Counted from the first letter of the stretch, positions 42,631 to 51,692 are shown. The stretch: 64,000 bases of DNA from Pyrobaculum neutrophilum V24Sta (GCF_000019805.1 NC_010525.1:186001-250000); one strand, 5' to 3'. Numbers and translations are program-made. Notes: a model not told the origin generated them from the sequence alone.

Positions 42631-43489
42631 GGCGGCGGCCGCGGCGCTGGCGGCGGGGGCGCTTCTCCACGCGTATTTCTACGCCCCGCTCCTCTTCTGG
42701 CCTCTCGCCTCTCTGCTTTTATCATCCGTGGTGTTGGCGGCTTACAGCCCTCTGGCGGTCAGCAGGAGGATGACCTTCCTCGCCCACGCCCAAGGCCACA
42801 GCATACTGACGGCCGCCCTAGCCGCGGCGGTGCCCACAGCACTGCTGGGGCAGACGCCTGCCTCACCCGCCTTCTACCTCTTCACAGTGCTTTTCGTTAT
42901 GTTGCTGAACTTCGCGGTTTTGGCAACGGAGCGTCTGGGCTATAGAAAAGACGTGGCGACAGGAGTAGTAATGTCATTCCAGCTAACGGCCGCCATCGCC
43001 CTGCTATACCTAATACGCAAGCTCTACGCCACTACTCTAGATCCCCTAGCGCTCATAACCGGAGAATACGTGCTCATCGGGCCGGGGGACCTCCAGACGC
43101 AGCTCCCCATGTTGGCCGCCGCACTTGTCTTCCCAGCCCTCTACGGGACTAGGTACCTATACGCCGCGGTGGACGAGCTCTTTGCGGAATCTATCGGCAT
43201 GAAAACACGGCGTCTAGATCACCTATTCCTCACGTCGATGTCTCTAGCCGTCTCCGCCACGGTGTACACACTGGGGTCGCTCATGCCGGCGGTGTTGCTC
43301 GTCCTGCCGGGGGCGATCGCCGCCAGATACAGCAACAAGCTGACGGAGCAGATCCCGCTAGCCGTATCTCTAGCCGTGGCGGCGGCCGCGGCTGCCCACT
43401 TCATCTATACGGCTGTGCCGTGGCTTTGGCCAAGCGCCGCGCTCGGCGCTGTCATGCTGGCGCTCCTCCTGGCGAAAAGGTATAAATAG
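42614..43489 (+). CDS. Metal-type ABC transporter permease (ABC-3 family)
   Basis: A 291-residue integral membrane protein with about eight TM helices. 'LAVSRRMTFLAHAQGHSILT' and 'YRKDVATGVVMSFQLTAAIA' fit ZnuB/MntC permeases (the S/G-x-x-F-GHAisH segment), followed by 'ESIGMKTRRLDHLFLTSMSL' and 'LLVLPGAIAARYSNKLTEQI'. Zn2+ or Mn2+ are likely substrates by family; not proven. Confidence 0.88.
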   Translation: MPILIEAAAAALAAGALLHAYFYAPLLFWPLASLLLSSVVLAAYSPLAVSRRMTFLAHAQGHSILTAALAAAVPTALLGQTPASPAFYLFTVLFVMLLNFAVLATERLGYRKDVATGVVMSFQLTAAIALLYLIRKLYATTLDPLALITGEYVLIGPGDLQTQLPMLAAALVFPALYGTRYLYAAVDELFAESIGMKTRRLDHLFLTSMSLAVSATVYTLGSLMPAVLLVLPGAIAARYSNKLTEQIPLAVSLAVAAAAAAHFIYTAVPWLWPSAALGAVMLALLLAKRYK

Positions 43490-43508
43490 GCTGTAGCTAA
43501 GTTAGGAC

Positions 43509-44660
43509 ATGTGGCGGATCCTGCCGCTACTGCTGGCGGCGCTTGCGGCCGCCGGCACGTTGACAGACCACTTCTCCTCTCCCCCCATCGAGGTGCTCGT
43601 CATTAGGACAGACCAGTGGCTCTTCTGCCAAGACTACGGCGTGACCATCCAGATAAAGGCCACACAGCCCGTCACGGTTAACAAGGTAACTGTAACGGCG
43701 AAGTTTTTCCCCGAGGGGACCCTGGTCCCCACAGTCCAGTCCAAGACCTACAACGGCTTTACGCTAGCCGCCGGCCAGATATGGCAGGAGTCTGCCACCT
43801 TCAACTACTGCCCCCAGAGGCGAATAGACCCCCTCATCCTCCTGGAGATCGCGGTGTATCTTCCCAACTACACTCTGACGTATAACTACTACATAGGCCG
43901 TGTGTTGCCCACCACCTACGAGGACCTGGCCAGCTACGCCGCATCGCTAGAGCAGAGGGTTAGGGACCTCGCCGGCCAGGTGGAGCAGCTGAGGCGGCAG
44001 GCGGCCGACCTCCAGACGCGCTTGGCGAACCTCAGCACCCTACTCGCGGTGGCTAGGGCGGACAACGACAGACTCGCAGCGGCTCTTGCCCAAGCCAAGG
44101 CGGAGCGCGACGCCCTCAAGACCCAGCTGGACCAGCTACAAGCCCAGCTCAACGGCGTGAGCCAGGCCCGGGCCTCGCTGGAGGCGCAGCTGGCGGACGC
44201 CAGAAGGCAGTTGGACGAGGCGAGGGCCGCCTACGACAAGCTGTCAAGCCAGTACTCAGACGCGCAGAGGACCATCGCGGAGCTACAGACGAGGCTGGCG
44301 GATCTACAGAGGCAGTACGACGAGCTGAAGAAGTCGGAGCAACAGCTGAGGGAAAGCTACTACGCCCTATCGGCCAAATACAGCGAGCTCTCCGGCAGAT
44401 ACGACGAGTTAAACAGGGCCTATAGGCAGGCGGTGGAGGAGAAGGCCCTCCTCCAGAACAGATACAGCGAGTTAAACACGGGCTTCACCTGGGCCATCAA
44501 CGCCGCCACGGCGCTGGCGGTGGCCCTACTCTTCCTAATAGCCCTCGTCATCACGAGGAGGAGGCAGACCCCGCCCCCGCCGCCGCAGGTAAAAACCGCC
44601 GCGGTGATACAGGAGGAGCCTAAGGAGACGCTGGTAAAGTGGCCAGCCACAAGAGAATAA
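43509..44660 (+). CDS. Surface-anchored coiled-coil protein
   Basis: A 383-residue protein with an N-terminal signal helix (ILPLLLAALAAAGTL). A beta-rich ectodomain (30-130) with two Cys (FCQDY and NYCPQ) could form a disulfide. A long coiled coil (about 145-330) repeats AQLEQL/LDQLQAQL-type heptads, then come a TM 'WAINAATALAVALLFLIALV', RRR and a proline-rich cytosolic tail. It follows the metal permease by 19 bp and occupies the position where a substrate-binding protein would be expected, but shows no binding-protein fold. The role is unknown. Confidence 0.75.
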   Translation: MWRILPLLLAALAAAGTLTDHFSSPPIEVLVIRTDQWLFCQDYGVTIQIKATQPVTVNKVTVTAKFFPEGTLVPTVQSKTYNGFTLAAGQIWQESATFNYCPQRRIDPLILLEIAVYLPNYTLTYNYYIGRVLPTTYEDLASYAASLEQRVRDLAGQVEQLRRQAADLQTRLANLSTLLAVARADNDRLAAALAQAKAERDALKTQLDQLQAQLNGVSQARASLEAQLADARRQLDEARAAYDKLSSQYSDAQRTIAELQTRLADLQRQYDELKKSEQQLRESYYALSAKYSELSGRYDELNRAYRQAVEEKALLQNRYSELNTGFTWAINAATALAVALLFLIALVITRRRQTPPPPPQVKTAAVIQEEPKETLVKWPATRE

Positions 44661-44760
44661 ATACAATTTACTTTTCTACGGTGAGGTCTGCTTGAGACTC
44701 CGACCGGGTGAAGAGACGGCGGATTGCCGAAAGTATATAACCGAGTGAAATCCTCTTGGC
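44661..44760. other. Gap with MHS promoter
   Basis: Holds 'agtatataacc' (44732-44742) for the downstream symporter gene and an A/T-rich stretch just after the coiled-coil gene; nothing else is seen. Confidence 0.4.
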
Positions 44761-46026
44761 ATGATCAGGTTGGTCACGGCGGCTTCCACGGTGGGGAGCT
44801 TGATCGAGTGGTACGAGGTTTTTGCCTACGTCTCCCTCTCCTCCTATATATCTAAGAACTTCTTCCCCCAGCAGGACCCCGTTGCGGCCACAATCCTCAC
44901 ATGGCTCGTGTTCGCCACGACCTTCGTGGTTAGGCCAGTTGGGGCGGTTCTCTTTGGGCACCTCGGCGATAGGGTTGGGAGAAAGGCGACGTTCCTCGCG
45001 ACTCTACTCCTCATGGGTGTCGCGACCTTCCTCATAGGCCTCCTCCCCACCTACGGCCAGATCGGCGTTGCCGCGCCGGTGCTTTTGACGGTGCTGAGGA
45101 TCCTCCAGGGCTTGTCTCTAGGCGGCGAGTTGGGAGGAGCAGTGACTTACGTCCTAGAACACGCGCCTAGCCGGAGCAGGGCGTTCTACGTGGGGTTCAT
45201 CGCGGCGACGCCGCCGCTCGGCCTCGGCCTTTCTTCCTTCACCCTTGTCGCCACTGCCGCCTTGATGCCTCCCCAGGCGTTCCAAGACTACGGATGGCGC
45301 GTCCCCTTCCTGGTCTCCATAGTGCTGACGGTGCTGGGTCTAGTCCTCCGCTTGAAGCTCGCGGAGACCCCCCTCTTCGAGAAGATCAGAGGCGAGGGGG
45401 CCGTGTCCAAGATGCCGGTTGTCGAAGCCGTGGCCAGGTACCCCGGGTACATCCTCGTCGGCGTTGCGGTTGCCGCCGGGCACGCTGTTCTGGCCTACAC
45501 GTCCACCGGCTACATATTTCCATTTCTGACGCAGGTCGTCAAGCTCAGCCCCGTCGAGGCCAACCTCGCGGTGGGCCTAGCCACGGTTGCCCAGCTACCC
45601 TTCTACATAATCAACGCTTGGCTCGCAGACAGAGTCGGTAGAAGGGTTATATATTCGGCGGGCGTGGCGCTGGCCCTCGCCACGTACTACCCCATCTTCA
45701 GCTGGCTTGTCGGGGTGAAAGACGTGGGCTCGGTGGCGCTGGGGGTTTTTGTGCTCGTGTTGGCCACGGCCTTCACCTTCAGCGTGTTGGGCACCGCCCT
45801 CGCCGAGATGTTCCCCACCCGGGTGAGGTATACCGGCATGTCGCTGGCCATAAACCTGGGCATCGGCCTATTCGGCGGCTTCACGCCGTCGATAGTGCAA
45901 GCCATATCCCTCTGGCTCAAAAACCCGCTGGCCGGCGTCCTGCTGTATACATACGTCGTCGCCGGCTTCGCCCTAGCCGTGGCCTTGTTGCTCATGCCGG
46001 AGACAAAGGACAAGCCTCTAGACTAG
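44761..46026 (+). CDS. MFS metabolite:H+ symporter (MHS family)
   Basis: A 421-residue, 12-TM transporter. The MHS opening 'AASTVGSLIEWYEVFAYVSL', MFS loop 2-3 motif 'GHLGDRVGRKATFL', 'LRILQGLSLGGELGGAVTYV' and the second half loop 'NAWLADRVGRRVIYSAG' are visible. Family members import citrate, shikimate, proline/betaine, alpha-ketoglutarate or other organic acids; the substrate is undetermined. A single-gene unit, TATA 24 bp upstream. Confidence 0.93.
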   Translation: MIRLVTAASTVGSLIEWYEVFAYVSLSSYISKNFFPQQDPVAATILTWLVFATTFVVRPVGAVLFGHLGDRVGRKATFLATLLLMGVATFLIGLLPTYGQIGVAAPVLLTVLRILQGLSLGGELGGAVTYVLEHAPSRSRAFYVGFIAATPPLGLGLSSFTLVATAALMPPQAFQDYGWRVPFLVSIVLTVLGLVLRLKLAETPLFEKIRGEGAVSKMPVVEAVARYPGYILVGVAVAAGHAVLAYTSTGYIFPFLTQVVKLSPVEANLAVGLATVAQLPFYIINAWLADRVGRRVIYSAGVALALATYYPIFSWLVGVKDVGSVALGVFVLVLATAFTFSVLGTALAEMFPTRVRYTGMSLAINLGIGLFGGFTPSIVQAISLWLKNPLAGVLLYTYVVAGFALAVALLLMPETKDKPLD

Positions 46027-46083
46027 CGTTTTCCGCCCCTCTTTCGACGGGCTCACTATAAATAAGGGCAATTCGAAACCCAC

Positions 46084-47157
46084 GTGCTCTGGTTTGTATT
46101 AACCACGGGCGCCTGCAACCTACAATGCAGATACTGCGGTGGGTCCTTCGACGAGAGGCACTCGCCCTGGAGGCCCAAAGTCGCCGCGGGGGAGGTCGCC
46201 CGCTTCATAGCCCAGAGAGACGGGAAGCCGGTCGTGTTCTTCTACGGGGGGGAGCCCCTCCTAAACCCCCACTACGTCGTGGAGGTCATGGAGGCGCTTC
46301 CCAACGCCCGCTTCGGCATCCAGACCAACGGGACGCTGGTGAGGAGGCTCCCGCCCGAGGTCTGGCGGAGGTTCTCCACCGTCCTCCTCTCAATAGACGG
46401 GCCCCAGGAGGTGACGGACTACTACAGGGGGCCGGGGGTCTACAGGAGGGTCGTGGAGGCCCTCCGGTGGCTAAAAGACGAGGTTGGGTGCGGGTGCAAG
46501 ACCGTGGCGAGGATGGCCGTCGGCAGGAGGTCGGACATATACAGAGATGTGACCCACCTCCTCGGCCTGGGCTTCGACGCGGTGCACTGGCAGCTGAACG
46601 TCATCTGGACAGACGAGTGGGGCCCCCGGGAGTTCCTGAGGTGGGCCGAGGAGAGCTACCTCCCCGGCGTTAGAGGGCTGAGGGACCTCTTCCTCTCGGA
46701 GGCGGAGCGGGGAAGGGCTCTGGAGGTGATCCCCATCCTAGGCATATACCGGGCCCTCCTCGTGAGGCCCTACGACTGGGTCCCGTGCGGGGCGGGGAGA
46801 CACGCCTTCGCCATAAACACAGACGGGAGGATCCTACACTGCCCCATCGCCGTTTCGGAGAAGTGGGCCACAGCCGGCCACATAAGGATCGGGCTAAACG
46901 GGGCGGCGCCCCGCCTAAGGGACAGGTGCCTCGTCTGCGAATATAGACACGTCTGCGGCGGCCGATGCCTCTACACCCAATACGAGGACTACTGGGGCGA
47001 GGAGGGCTTCGACGCCGTCTGCCAAGTCACCAAGAGGACTATAAAGATCCTCGAGGAGGAGGCCCCCAGGCTTAGGAAGCTCATAGACGCGGGCGTGTTA
47101 GACCCGAGACGGCTCGACTACGACCCCCTCCTCGACTCCACAGAGGTGATCCCGTAA
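46084..47157 (+). CDS. Radical SAM/SPASM enzyme, probable peptide or protein modifier
   Basis: A 357-residue enzyme. The radical SAM cluster is in 'GACNLQCRYCGGSFDE' (CxxxCxxC), with 'VVFFYGGEPLLNPHYV' and 'GIQTNGTLV'. The SPASM domain carries a C-terminal Cys set: 'ILHCPIAVSEKW', then 'RCLVCEYRHVCGGRCLYTQY' and a last Cys about 17 residues on, for auxiliary Fe-S clusters. SPASM enzymes typically install thioethers or modify peptides. GTG 46084 is 22 bp from 'actataaata'. A tiny lysine-rich ORF follows 55 bp downstream. Confidence 0.9.
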   Translation: MLWFVLTTGACNLQCRYCGGSFDERHSPWRPKVAAGEVARFIAQRDGKPVVFFYGGEPLLNPHYVVEVMEALPNARFGIQTNGTLVRRLPPEVWRRFSTVLLSIDGPQEVTDYYRGPGVYRRVVEALRWLKDEVGCGCKTVARMAVGRRSDIYRDVTHLLGLGFDAVHWQLNVIWTDEWGPREFLRWAEESYLPGVRGLRDLFLSEAERGRALEVIPILGIYRALLVRPYDWVPCGAGRHAFAINTDGRILHCPIAVSEKWATAGHIRIGLNGAAPRLRDRCLVCEYRHVCGGRCLYTQYEDYWGEEGFDAVCQVTKRTIKILEEEAPRLRKLIDAGVLDPRRLDYDPLLDSTEVIP

Positions 47158-47212
47158 TCCCTAATACGGCTGTAATACCAAGCGACAGTTAATTCCCCCA
47201 TGCACTCTGCTA

Positions 47213-47260
47213 CATGCCCTGCAAGAAGAAGAAGGCCGAGGCCAAGAACGAGGCCAAGTA
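47213..47260 (+). CDS. Possible 15-residue peptide (candidate radical SAM substrate)
   Basis: ATG 47213 encodes MPCKKKKAEAKNEAK then TAG. 'gttaattcc' (47188-47196) lies about 21 bp upstream, the leaderless spacing used across this window. A pyrimidine-rich run (ccccccttttcccc) soon after the stop could end the transcript. It has one Cys, seven Lys and four Ala, directly after a SPASM-type radical SAM gene. It is too short for statistical support; the overlapping ATG 47199 frame is less coding-like. Confidence 0.35.
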
Positions 47261-47375
47261 GCCCCCTCCGGAAAACCCCCCTTTTCCCCTACACGGCGGC
47301 CCGCGTTTTAGCCCGCGCTGCCGGGCTTCTCGCGGGCGCTGGAAAAATTTATTATGGAGATGCGATTTCCCTCTG

Positions 47376-48392
47376 ATGATCGGGGAAGTGTACGCACACC
47401 TGGAGAAGATCAGGGACTTCTTCTACGGCCTTGCCGAGGTGAGAGATAGGCTTAGGGAGTCGGGGGTTACCTGGCCCAAGCCTCTCCCCGAGGCCGAGGT
47501 GGGGACCGTAAGAGTTAAGATAGGCCTCCCGGCGATGCTCAGGCGGGGGGTCATCATGGACGTCACCAGCGTGGAGCAGGCGCAGATAGCTGAGGAAGCG
47601 GGCGCCGTGGGCGTCATGGTGTTGGATAAGCTTCCCTACGACGTTAGAAAGGCCGGGGGCGTCGCAAGGATGGCGGACGTGAAGGTGATAGAGGAGGTCA
47701 TGAGCCACATCACCATCCCCGTCTCGGCTAAGGTGAGGATCGGCCACTACTACGAGGCCGTGATCCTACAGGAGATCGGGGTGGACCTCATAGACGAGTC
47801 CGAGGTCCTCACGCCTGTGGACGAACAACACCACATAAACAAGTGGGCCTTCGCGGTGCCCTTCGTCAACGGGTGCCGCGAGCTGTGCGAGGCGCTGAGG
47901 AGGATCTCCGAGGGAGCCTCGATGATTAGATCCAAGGGCGAGGCGGGTACTGGCAACGTAAGCGAGGCCGTGAAACACTTCAAGGCCCTATATGGGGCGA
48001 TAGAGGAGCTGTCGGCCGCGCTGAGGACGGGGGACGAGGAGAGGATAAGGGACTACGCCAGGAGGTGCCAAGCCCCCATAGAGCTGGCCGCGCTTACGGC
48101 TAGGCTGGGCAGGCTCCCCGTGGTGACCTTCGCCGCCGGCGGCATAGCGACGCCGGCAGACGCGGCCTTGATGATGTGGCTGGGGGCAGACGGCATATTC
48201 GTCGGCAGCGGCATATTCAAGAGCCAGGACCCCAGGGAGAGGGCGGAGGCCATCGTGCTGGCGGCGGCCTACTGGGACGACCCGGAGAAGGTGGTGGAGG
48301 CCCAGAGGATGGTCAGCGAGAAAAGCGCCATGATGGGCATAGACGTCAAAACGCTGAAGCCCGAGGAGCTGCTCCAGACCAGGGGGGTATGA
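47376..48392 (+). CDS. pdxS: Pyridoxal 5'-phosphate synthase, lyase subunit PdxS
   Basis: A 338-residue (beta/alpha)8 subunit that builds PLP from ribose-5-P, glyceraldehyde-3-P and ammonia. It has '[20 protein letters not shown]' with active-site Asp, '[20 protein letters not shown]' with the first Lys, '[20 protein letters not shown]' and '[13 protein letters not shown]'-like '[17 protein letters not shown]'. The N-terminus has about 30 residues more than bacterial enzymes. ATGA overlap with pdxT; TATA 'atttattatgg' about 24 bp upstream. Confidence 0.98.
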   Translation: MIGEVYAHLEKIRDFFYGLAEVRDRLRESGVTWPKPLPEAEVGTVRVKIGLPAMLRRGVIMDVTSVEQAQIAEEAGAVGVMVLDKLPYDVRKAGGVARMADVKVIEEVMSHITIPVSAKVRIGHYYEAVILQEIGVDLIDESEVLTPVDEQHHINKWAFAVPFVNGCRELCEALRRISEGASMIRSKGEAGTGNVSEAVKHFKALYGAIEELSAALRTGDEERIRDYARRCQAPIELAALTARLGRLPVVTFAAGGIATPADAALMMWLGADGIFVGSGIFKSQDPRERAEAIVLAAAYWDDPEKVVEAQRMVSEKSAMMGIDVKTLKPEELLQTRGV

Positions 48393-48997
48393 AGGCCGGC
48401 GTCCTAGCACTCCAGGGCGATGTAGAGGAGCACATACAGGCGTTCAGGAAGGCGGCCCAGGAGCTGGGCAGATCTGTCGAGGTAGTTCAGGTGAAGAGGC
48501 CTCAGGACCTCCGGGAAATCGCGGTCTTAGCCATACCCGGCGGCGAGTCGACGACAATCGGGGCCCTCGCCAGGCGGACCGGCCTCCTAGACGCCCTAAG
48601 AGACGCCATCAAGGGGGGCCTCCCGACGCTGGGCACCTGCGCCGGCGCCATCTTCCTAGCCAAGGAGGTGAGAGACTCCGTGGTGGGCGAAACAAAGCAG
48701 CCGATCCTCGGGCTTATGGACATAGCTGTTGTGAGAAACGCCTTCGGCCGCCAGAGGGAGTCCTTCGAGGTTGACCTACGGGAGGAGGGCATCGGCGCTT
48801 TGAAGGCCGTCTTCATCAGAGCCCCGGCTTTCACAAAGGCGTGGGGAAGCGCAAGGCTCGCCGCGCCCCTTAAACACCCAGAGCTGGGACAGATATACGC
48901 CGCCGCCTTCCAAGGCCACATGGTGGCCACGGCCTTCCACCCGGAGCTCTCCACCACCGCGGTACACCGCTACATGCTGAACCTGGCAAAAACATAG
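48389..48997 (+). CDS. pdxT: Pyridoxal 5'-phosphate synthase, glutaminase subunit PdxT
   Basis: A 202-residue class I amidotransferase supplying ammonia to PdxS. It begins '[18 protein letters not shown]', has '[16 protein letters not shown]', nucleophile Cys in '[14 protein letters not shown]' and His-x-Glu in '[12 protein letters not shown]'. The start at 48389 gives the 4-bp overlap with pdxS; the longer frame is antisense noise. Confidence 0.98.
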   Translation: MKAGVLALQGDVEEHIQAFRKAAQELGRSVEVVQVKRPQDLREIAVLAIPGGESTTIGALARRTGLLDALRDAIKGGLPTLGTCAGAIFLAKEVRDSVVGETKQPILGLMDIAVVRNAFGRQRESFEVDLREEGIGALKAVFIRAPAFTKAWGSARLAAPLKHPELGQIYAAAFQGHMVATAFHPELSTTAVHRYMLNLAKT

Positions 48998-49092
48998 CCA
49001 CGCCCAGTCCCCCACCGGAGGCGGCCTCAGATTTCTAATGGGGACGCGGCGGTTTCGCCTACACTTATTAAGGACGATCGCGGTAATGGACT

Positions 49093-49425
49093 ATGTCGGT
49101 GGTCGAGGAATTGGCTAAGTACCAGAGGGTGGTGATTGACCAAGACACGTGCATCAGTTGCGGCGCGTGCGTCGCGGCGTGTCCCTACCAAGCTCTTGAG
49201 CTCGACGACAACGGCAAGTCGAGGCTCATCTGGGAGAAATGCAGAGACGACTACTCCTGCGTCGCCGTCTGCCCCGTCAAGTGCATATACAAGGCGAGTG
49301 AGGCCCCCGCCGAGTACAAGAGCAAGAAGGGCTGGTACAGGCTGGGCAAAACGCTGACGCCAGAGGAGAAAACCGCTTTCGACCAGTGGAGAGCCAAATA
49401 CAACATCACAGCGGAGCCGGCGTAG
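49093..49425 (+). CDS. Ferredoxin with two cluster motifs
   Basis: A 110-residue protein. The first cluster is 'CISCGACVAACPYQALEL'. The second, 'CRDDYSCVAVCPVKCIYKAS', has a widened first spacing (C-x5-C-x3-C-x3-C), typical of archaeal ferredoxins. Helical extensions at the N-terminus (VVEELAKYQRVV) and C-terminus. It is a likely electron carrier for oxidoreductases or radical SAM enzymes. TATA 'acttattaag' 24-26 bp upstream. Confidence 0.9.
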   Translation: MSVVEELAKYQRVVIDQDTCISCGACVAACPYQALELDDNGKSRLIWEKCRDDYSCVAVCPVKCIYKASEAPAEYKSKKGWYRLGKTLTPEEKTAFDQWRAKYNITAEPA

Positions 49426-49558
49426 CTAAGGCGGAGGCTAAAACAACCTCGGAGGCTCAGAAGCCAACTTAGTTCCACTAAACGCTTTTTCCAATTATTA
49501 CAACAGGAAGCTCCGCTCTTAGGGAGGGGGATGGATTTAATCTATTTTCATGGGAGTG
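49426..49558. other. Gap after the ferredoxin gene, with a promoter
   Basis: A T-run 'gctttttcc' (49482-49490) fits a ferredoxin transcript end. 'ggatttaatct' (49533-49543) is a TATA candidate pointing into the GC-rich segment beyond. Confidence 0.4.
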
Positions 49559-49720
49559 GTGAAGAGGGCTGAGAAGGGCTTAGCAGTTCGCTCCATACGG
49601 CGGGTCGACGGCGGATGGCCCCGGCGGGGGGACATCCCCGCCGCGATACCCGCCCCGACGCGGCCCACCAACCCCGGCAACGGCCGAAACCCCGGGAAAC
49701 CCCGCCTCAGGGGAGGGGGT
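49559..49720 (+). ncRNA. Candidate structured non-coding RNA
   Basis: About 25 bp after a TATA (49533-49543) starts a very GC-rich block without a plausible ORF. It contains a perfect 8-bp stem cggcgggg...ccccgccg (49622-49643) with loop 'ggacat'. A pocket of unpaired bases and a lower stem ggcgg/ccgcc flank it, and further C-rich/G-rich pairing continues to about 49715. The layout suits a guide or other stable RNA. I could not match it to RNase P, SRP or rRNA cores. Confidence 0.35.
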
Positions 49721-49953
49721 CACTAGCCATTGCCCCGTGCCTCTGGAGGTCTAGCGTTCTGTGTGGATCCTTGTCTTCATCTACACGTGCGAGAGCTCTG
49801 CTTAATTGGCTTATGTGGGCGTGTATCATCTCAATACCAGTTCAAGGGGAATTGTTCGATAGAACGCCGCACCGCGCCAGAAAACCGGCAACAACTTGTC
49901 CTTAGCCAACGCTGCTCTGTTGGGGATTTATAAACCTCGGCCGGGGTGTTGCC
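49721..49953. other. Unassigned stretch upstream of nre
   Basis: Lower GC than its surroundings. The plus-strand frames are open but unlike protein. 'ggatttataaac' (49925-49936) is the nre TATA. It may be a decayed gene. Confidence 0.3.
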
Positions 49954-51162
49954 GTGAGGTCTGACCTCTGCGTTAGGTGCAGAGGGGGTAGATACCTCTG
50001 TGGCTTGTCTTACTGCCCTCTTCTTGTGAGGCAGATGGCGGCGCCTTCTAGGGCGGCTAGAGAGCTCCTCGGCTCGAGCCCTCCCTCTGTCTTCGTGGGG
50101 AGGGTTGGGTACCCAAAGGTGAGGATCTACCCCTCCGCCCCGCCCGAGCTGGGCGACACATCGCTATATGAAGACGCGGGGAGGTGGCTTGAGATCCCTC
50201 TGGAAAAGTTCATAGCCATGCGCCTCTCCCTGTATCGAGGCGGCTTGGAGATCCGCGTAGACAACGCGGCTGACCCCCCGAGGCCTCTCCAGGAGATCCA
50301 GCTCATCGCCCTCTCCGAGAGGCCTGTAGACGTCGATCTACGTTTTAGGAGGGAGCCGAGGGGGGTATATCTAAGCGAGTACGCCCCGCCGATGGGGCCC
50401 TCCGCGCCTCTCGCCGAATTTAAAACAGAGGGGTCGCCGAGGTTGCCGAAGCTGGCAGAGAGGGCCTATGGCGACTTCGACCTAGACGCTAGGGAGGCGG
50501 TTTTGACGCTGTATAGGTCTGGTCTTGACGTGGGGTACATATCTAGAGCCCTCAGCGTGGGGGCCCTGGGGGCCCGGCGGCGGAGGAGGCTAGTGCCGAC
50601 GAGGTGGGCAATCACGGCGGTGGACAAGATAGTGTCTGACCACCTAGTGGAGGAGATCAAGAGGTTCGACACGGTGGACGGCTACTACCTTTACCTGAGG
50701 AGAGCCCCCGGCAACCTATTCCTCGTGATTCTGGCCCCCTCCAGGTGGGCCTACGAGTGGGGAGAGGCCTTTGAGCCGGGCACCGTGTGGAACCCCGGCC
50801 CCGGCCTCGCGGTTGAGGCAGACCACGAGCTGTACAGAGGCAGAGACGTCTACCCGGAGATCGGCGGTTGCTACTACGCAGCTAGGCTCGCGGCGGCCGA
50901 GGCGCTGTACCGCATGAGGAGACAGGCGGCGGTGGTGGCGTGGAGGGAGGTGTACAGGGGCTTCACCGCCCCAGTGGGGGTGTGGTGGGTGAGGGAAAAC
51001 GTCCGGGCGGCCCTCCGCGGCGAGCCAGCCCGCTTCGACAGCCTAGAGGACGCCCTCTACGCCGCCTCTCTACTGCTTAAGGTGCCGCTGGAGAGGTGGC
51101 TATCAGCCTCAAGACTGATCCACATATTAAGATCTAGGCTTCCTGGCGTAGGCCAGGAGTAG
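49954..51162 (+). CDS. nreA: Archaeal DNA repair protein Nre
   Basis: A 402-residue Nre-family protein. The N-terminal zinc-binding motif is 'CVRCRGGRYLCGLSYCPLLV', followed by 'PSVFVGRVGYPKVRIYPSAP' and 'PLQEIQLIALSERPVDVDLR'. The second conserved domain has 'GARRRRRLVPTRWAITAVDK' and 'GNLFLVILAPSRWAYEW'. Nre proteins act in DNA-damage responses and some carry a C-terminal PCNA-binding peptide; none is clear here. GTG 49954 is 23 bp from the TATA. It overlaps the convergent methyltransferase by 36 bp. Confidence 0.88.
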   Translation: MRSDLCVRCRGGRYLCGLSYCPLLVRQMAAPSRAARELLGSSPPSVFVGRVGYPKVRIYPSAPPELGDTSLYEDAGRWLEIPLEKFIAMRLSLYRGGLEIRVDNAADPPRPLQEIQLIALSERPVDVDLRFRREPRGVYLSEYAPPMGPSAPLAEFKTEGSPRLPKLAERAYGDFDLDAREAVLTLYRSGLDVGYISRALSVGALGARRRRRLVPTRWAITAVDKIVSDHLVEEIKRFDTVDGYYLYLRRAPGNLFLVILAPSRWAYEWGEAFEPGTVWNPGPGLAVEADHELYRGRDVYPEIGGCYYAARLAAAEALYRMRRQAAVVAWREVYRGFTAPVGVWWVRENVRAALRGEPARFDSLEDALYAASLLLKVPLERWLSASRLIHILRSRLPGVGQE

Positions 51163-51675
51163 GGGGAACCTCCTCTCCACCGCCGCCTCAAACTCCGCGC
51201 TGAGGACGTCCCGCAGACAGCGGGAGGTGCAGCCGTGGCTCCCCACGAGGGGGAGCCTCGCCTGATCTGCCTCCACCGCGATGAAGACCCCGCCGGGCTT
51301 AAGAACCCTCTTGACCTCGCGTAGAGAGGGGCCGTGGTCCCCCCAGTGGTGCAGGGTGAAGAGGGCCACCGCGGCGTCGAAGATCTCGTCCCTAAAGGGG
51401 AGGCGGAAGCTTACTCCGGCTACACTCACAGACTTGGCCCTAGACCGCTTGAGCATCTCGGGGGACGCGTCCACGCCCACTGCGTCGTAGCCGGTCTCCA
51501 CCAACCTCCTGAGGAGCGCGCCGACGCCCGGCCCCACCTCCAGCAACCTGCCCCCCCGTGGAACCGCCCGCTGGACCGCCCCGTAGGTGGCTCCGTATGC
51601 CCACTCGAAGACGCCCAGCGATACCAACAGGCTGTAGAACGCCGACGAGAAGGAGCCAAACCGCTCGAACTCCAC
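51127..51675 (-). CDS. Class I SAM-dependent methyltransferase
   Basis: A 182-residue methyltransferase. Motif I 'LLEVGPGVGALLRRL', motif II 'AVGVDASPEMLKRSRAK', 'SFRLPFRDEIFDAAVALF' and 'KRVLKPGGVFIAVEAD' are those of UbiE/ubiquinone-type small-molecule methyltransferases. The substrate is unknown. GTG 51675 is preferred to the TTG at 51714, which would lie upstream of the TATA (51694-51702). Confidence 0.87.
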   Translation of the reverse strand: MEFERFGSFSSAFYSLLVSLGVFEWAYGATYGAVQRAVPRGGRLLEVGPGVGALLRRLVETGYDAVGVDASPEMLKRSRAKSVSVAGVSFRLPFRDEIFDAAVALFTLHHWGDHGPSLREVKRVLKPGGVFIAVEADQARLPLVGSHGCTSRCLRDVLSAEFEAAVERRFPLLLAYARKPRS

Positions 51676-51692
51676 ACACCGGCGTAAAACCT

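Noticed and set aside
49559-49720. RNase P (type T) or SRP RNA
   Set aside because: I could not find the universally conserved CR-I/CR-V core of RNase P or the SRP54-binding helix-8 motif, so no family name is given.
49615-49905. 96-codon plus-strand ORF in the gap before nre
   Set aside because: Arg/Pro-rich composition and no promoter at the right distance; it fits better as a by-product of GC-rich structured DNA.
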